Shown here piece by piece: positions 6,873 to 8,073 of a stretch of 8,073 nt of DNA. Position 1 is the stretch's first letter. Every line of letters starts with the position of its first letter. Position numbers and translations under genes: made by a program. A model generated the notes under the pieces. That model did not search any database and was not told the origin of the DNA. It saw only the letters and a list, made by a program, of their open reading frames with translations. The stretch comes from Brevundimonas sp. (GTDB lineage: Bacteria; Pseudomonadota; Alphaproteobacteria; Caulobacterales; Caulobacteraceae): contig JADGMZ010000016.1 in assembly GCA_015234495.1 (NCBI GenBank), forward strand, positions 1 to 8,073, in the 5' to 3' direction.

Positions 6873-8015
6873 TCAGGCGGCGGCCCCCATCGACGGCCGG
6901 GCCGGCGCGGGGGCCTGGTCCAGCCGTTCCATCAGATAGGCCAGATCCTCGCGCGGCGCGTTCGGCCGCTGGGTCAGGAAGCGCTGCAGCATCTGCTGGC
7001 GGAACTCGTCCCCGGCGGTGTCGGCGCCCTCGGCCTGAAGCGCCCGCCAGGTGTCGACGCCGGCGCGGACAGCCTGGAACAGCCGCGGCGGCAGCCCGGC
7101 GCGGTCGTAGATGGCCTTAAGGCCCAGCGGACCGGCGTCATGGATCATCAGCCAGGCGCGCGGATGGGGCGTGCCGGCCAGTTCGGCCAGACCGTATTCG
7201 AACAGCGCCATCTGTCCCCGCGCCAGGGCCCGCAGCAGCAGCGAGCCGGTGAGGGCGCGGCGGGCGTTCAGGCCGGCGGCGAAGGCCGCCAGATCGCCGT
7301 GGTGCGAAGCCTGGTCGACCAGATCGACGGTGGCGCGCTCGCGGGCGAAGGTCGCCAGCCGAATGGCCGTCTCCGGGGCCACCGCATGACGGGTGACCAG
7401 ATGCTCGCGCACGGCGTCGGACGCCAGTTCGATCAGCCGTTCCGTCACCGACAGCGGCAGCACCTGGCGATAGGCGATCGCGGCCACCACCTCCGGCGAT
7501 TTGCCGAAACGGTCGACGCAACGCCCCAGGGCCGTCTCGGCGAGGTCCGCATTGTCGTTGGACGCTAGGGTCCGGACCGCCTGTTCACAGCCGATCTCGG
7601 CCAGGGTCGCAGCCACATCCCGCCCAACCGTCGGCCGGCCGGCCACCGCCGTCTGGCGCAGGGTCGACCCGGCTTGCACGATCTCGATAAGGTCCTCGTC
7701 CGTAAAGGCCGGGGAAAAGCGGATCAGCGGCAGGGCGACGCTGTCGACGTCGGCGGCCATCACCCGCGCCACGTCCCGCGGTATCAGGTCCGAAGACTTG
7801 AGGGTGACGGCCATGGCGCGACGCACCAGCTCGGCCGCGTCATGCGCCAGCATGCGCAGGATCTTCCGGGCGGCCTCCCGCTCCTCGCCCGTCAGCTCGG
7901 CCCTTTCCATGCTGCGGCACAGCTTGTGGGCGGCGGCGGCCCGATCATCGTCGTCGGTCGCCTTGATCAGGCGGCGGATGTCGGTCTCGGTGAGACGGGC
8001 GCGATAGGCGGTCAT
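6873..8015 (-). CDS. DUF2336 domain protein B
   Basis: A 380-residue, largely helical soluble protein, homologous to DUF2336 protein A of this window. The shared block at about residues 89-159 reads VA-P---SP---DEDL, then Q, A-RP, G, VA, and LA-N--A. A second shared block near 260-330 contains LLLRALARGQMALFEYGLAELAG. The two proteins are clearly diverged, so this is an old duplication rather than a recent one. The N-terminus has an acidic patch (DDDD at 21-24) and the C-terminus an Ala/Pro-rich tail. ATG 8015 is the natural start, but only a weak purine stretch (AGAG) lies upstream. A 12-codon reading frame (8050-8012) ends in a TGA overlapping this ATG. The gene converges on the Hpt gene across the shared terminator. 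Function is unknown. Confidence 0.87.
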   Translation of the reverse strand: MTAYRARLTETDIRRLIKATDDDDRAAAAHKLCRSMERAELTGEEREAARKILRMLAHDAAELVRRAMAVTLKSSDLIPRDVARVMAADVDSVALPLIRFSPAFTDEDLIEIVQAGSTLRQTAVAGRPTVGRDVAATLAEIGCEQAVRTLASNDNADLAETALGRCVDRFGKSPEVVAAIAYRQVLPLSVTERLIELASDAVREHLVTRHAVAPETAIRLATFARERATVDLVDQASHHGDLAAFAAGLNARRALTGSLLLRALARGQMALFEYGLAELAGTPHPRAWLMIHDAGPLGLKAIYDRAGLPPRLFQAVRAGVDTWRALQAEGADTAGDEFRQQMLQRFLTQRPNAPREDLAYLMERLDQAPAPARPSMGAAA

Positions 8016-8073
8016 GATGGGCGCTCTGGGCAGGCGTTGCCGGACAGCATCGCCCGTTAGGGATGACCGGGCG

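Noticed and set aside
7113..7124. Perfect 12-bp palindrome GGCCTTAAGGCC
   Set aside because: It lies inside DUF2336 gene B and codes normal residues (around LGLKAI). With no other copy or promoter context it is probably chance.
8061..8073. Possible start of a rightward gene at ATG 8063
   Set aside because: Only 11 bases remain before the window edge and the ribosome-binding site is not convincing, so nothing can be supported.

Overview
The window is very GC-rich chromosomal DNA with a strong G/C bias at third codon positions and frequent GTG/TTG starts. The gene content (two DUF2336-family proteins, a free-standing Hpt-type phosphotransfer protein, an alphaproteobacterial-style NAD kinase with a [15 protein letters not shown] motif, and a CtrA-like box) points to an alphaproteobacterium. 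Caulobacterales (a Brevundimonas/Caulobacter-like genome) is the best guess. This is inference from family knowledge, not from a database search. I see no tRNA, rRNA, CRISPR array, insertion sequence or phage gene.

Layout: positions 1-4207 are all minus strand. In transcription order they hold a class II aldolase/adducin-family protein (4207-3443), a predicted secreted outer-membrane beta-barrel protein (3446-2670, joined to the aldolase by a GTGA overlap), a membrane-fusion (periplasmic adaptor) protein (2548-1433), and the N-terminal 478 codons of an RND efflux permease (1436 to the left edge, joined to the adaptor by an ATGA overlap). The first two and the last two form tightly coupled pairs. 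A 121-base spacer without a visible terminator separates the pairs.

A divergent intergenic region (4208-4351) holds a TTAA-N7-TTAG element resembling a CtrA box, followed by a -10-like TACGCT. From there a plus-strand run reads DUF2336 protein A (4352-5458), NAD kinase (5505-6278) and the Hpt protein (6342-6818), ending at a strong intrinsic terminator (6841-6864). Convergent to it on the minus strand is a second DUF2336 protein, B (8015-6873).

The left half is envelope and efflux equipment and looks ordinary. The most interesting part is 4.28-8.02 kb: two DUF2336 paralogues of unknown function bracket a stand-alone phosphotransfer protein and the NADP-making enzyme, possibly under the cell-cycle regulator CtrA. 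The sequence does not prove a functional system; it suggests a testable association.
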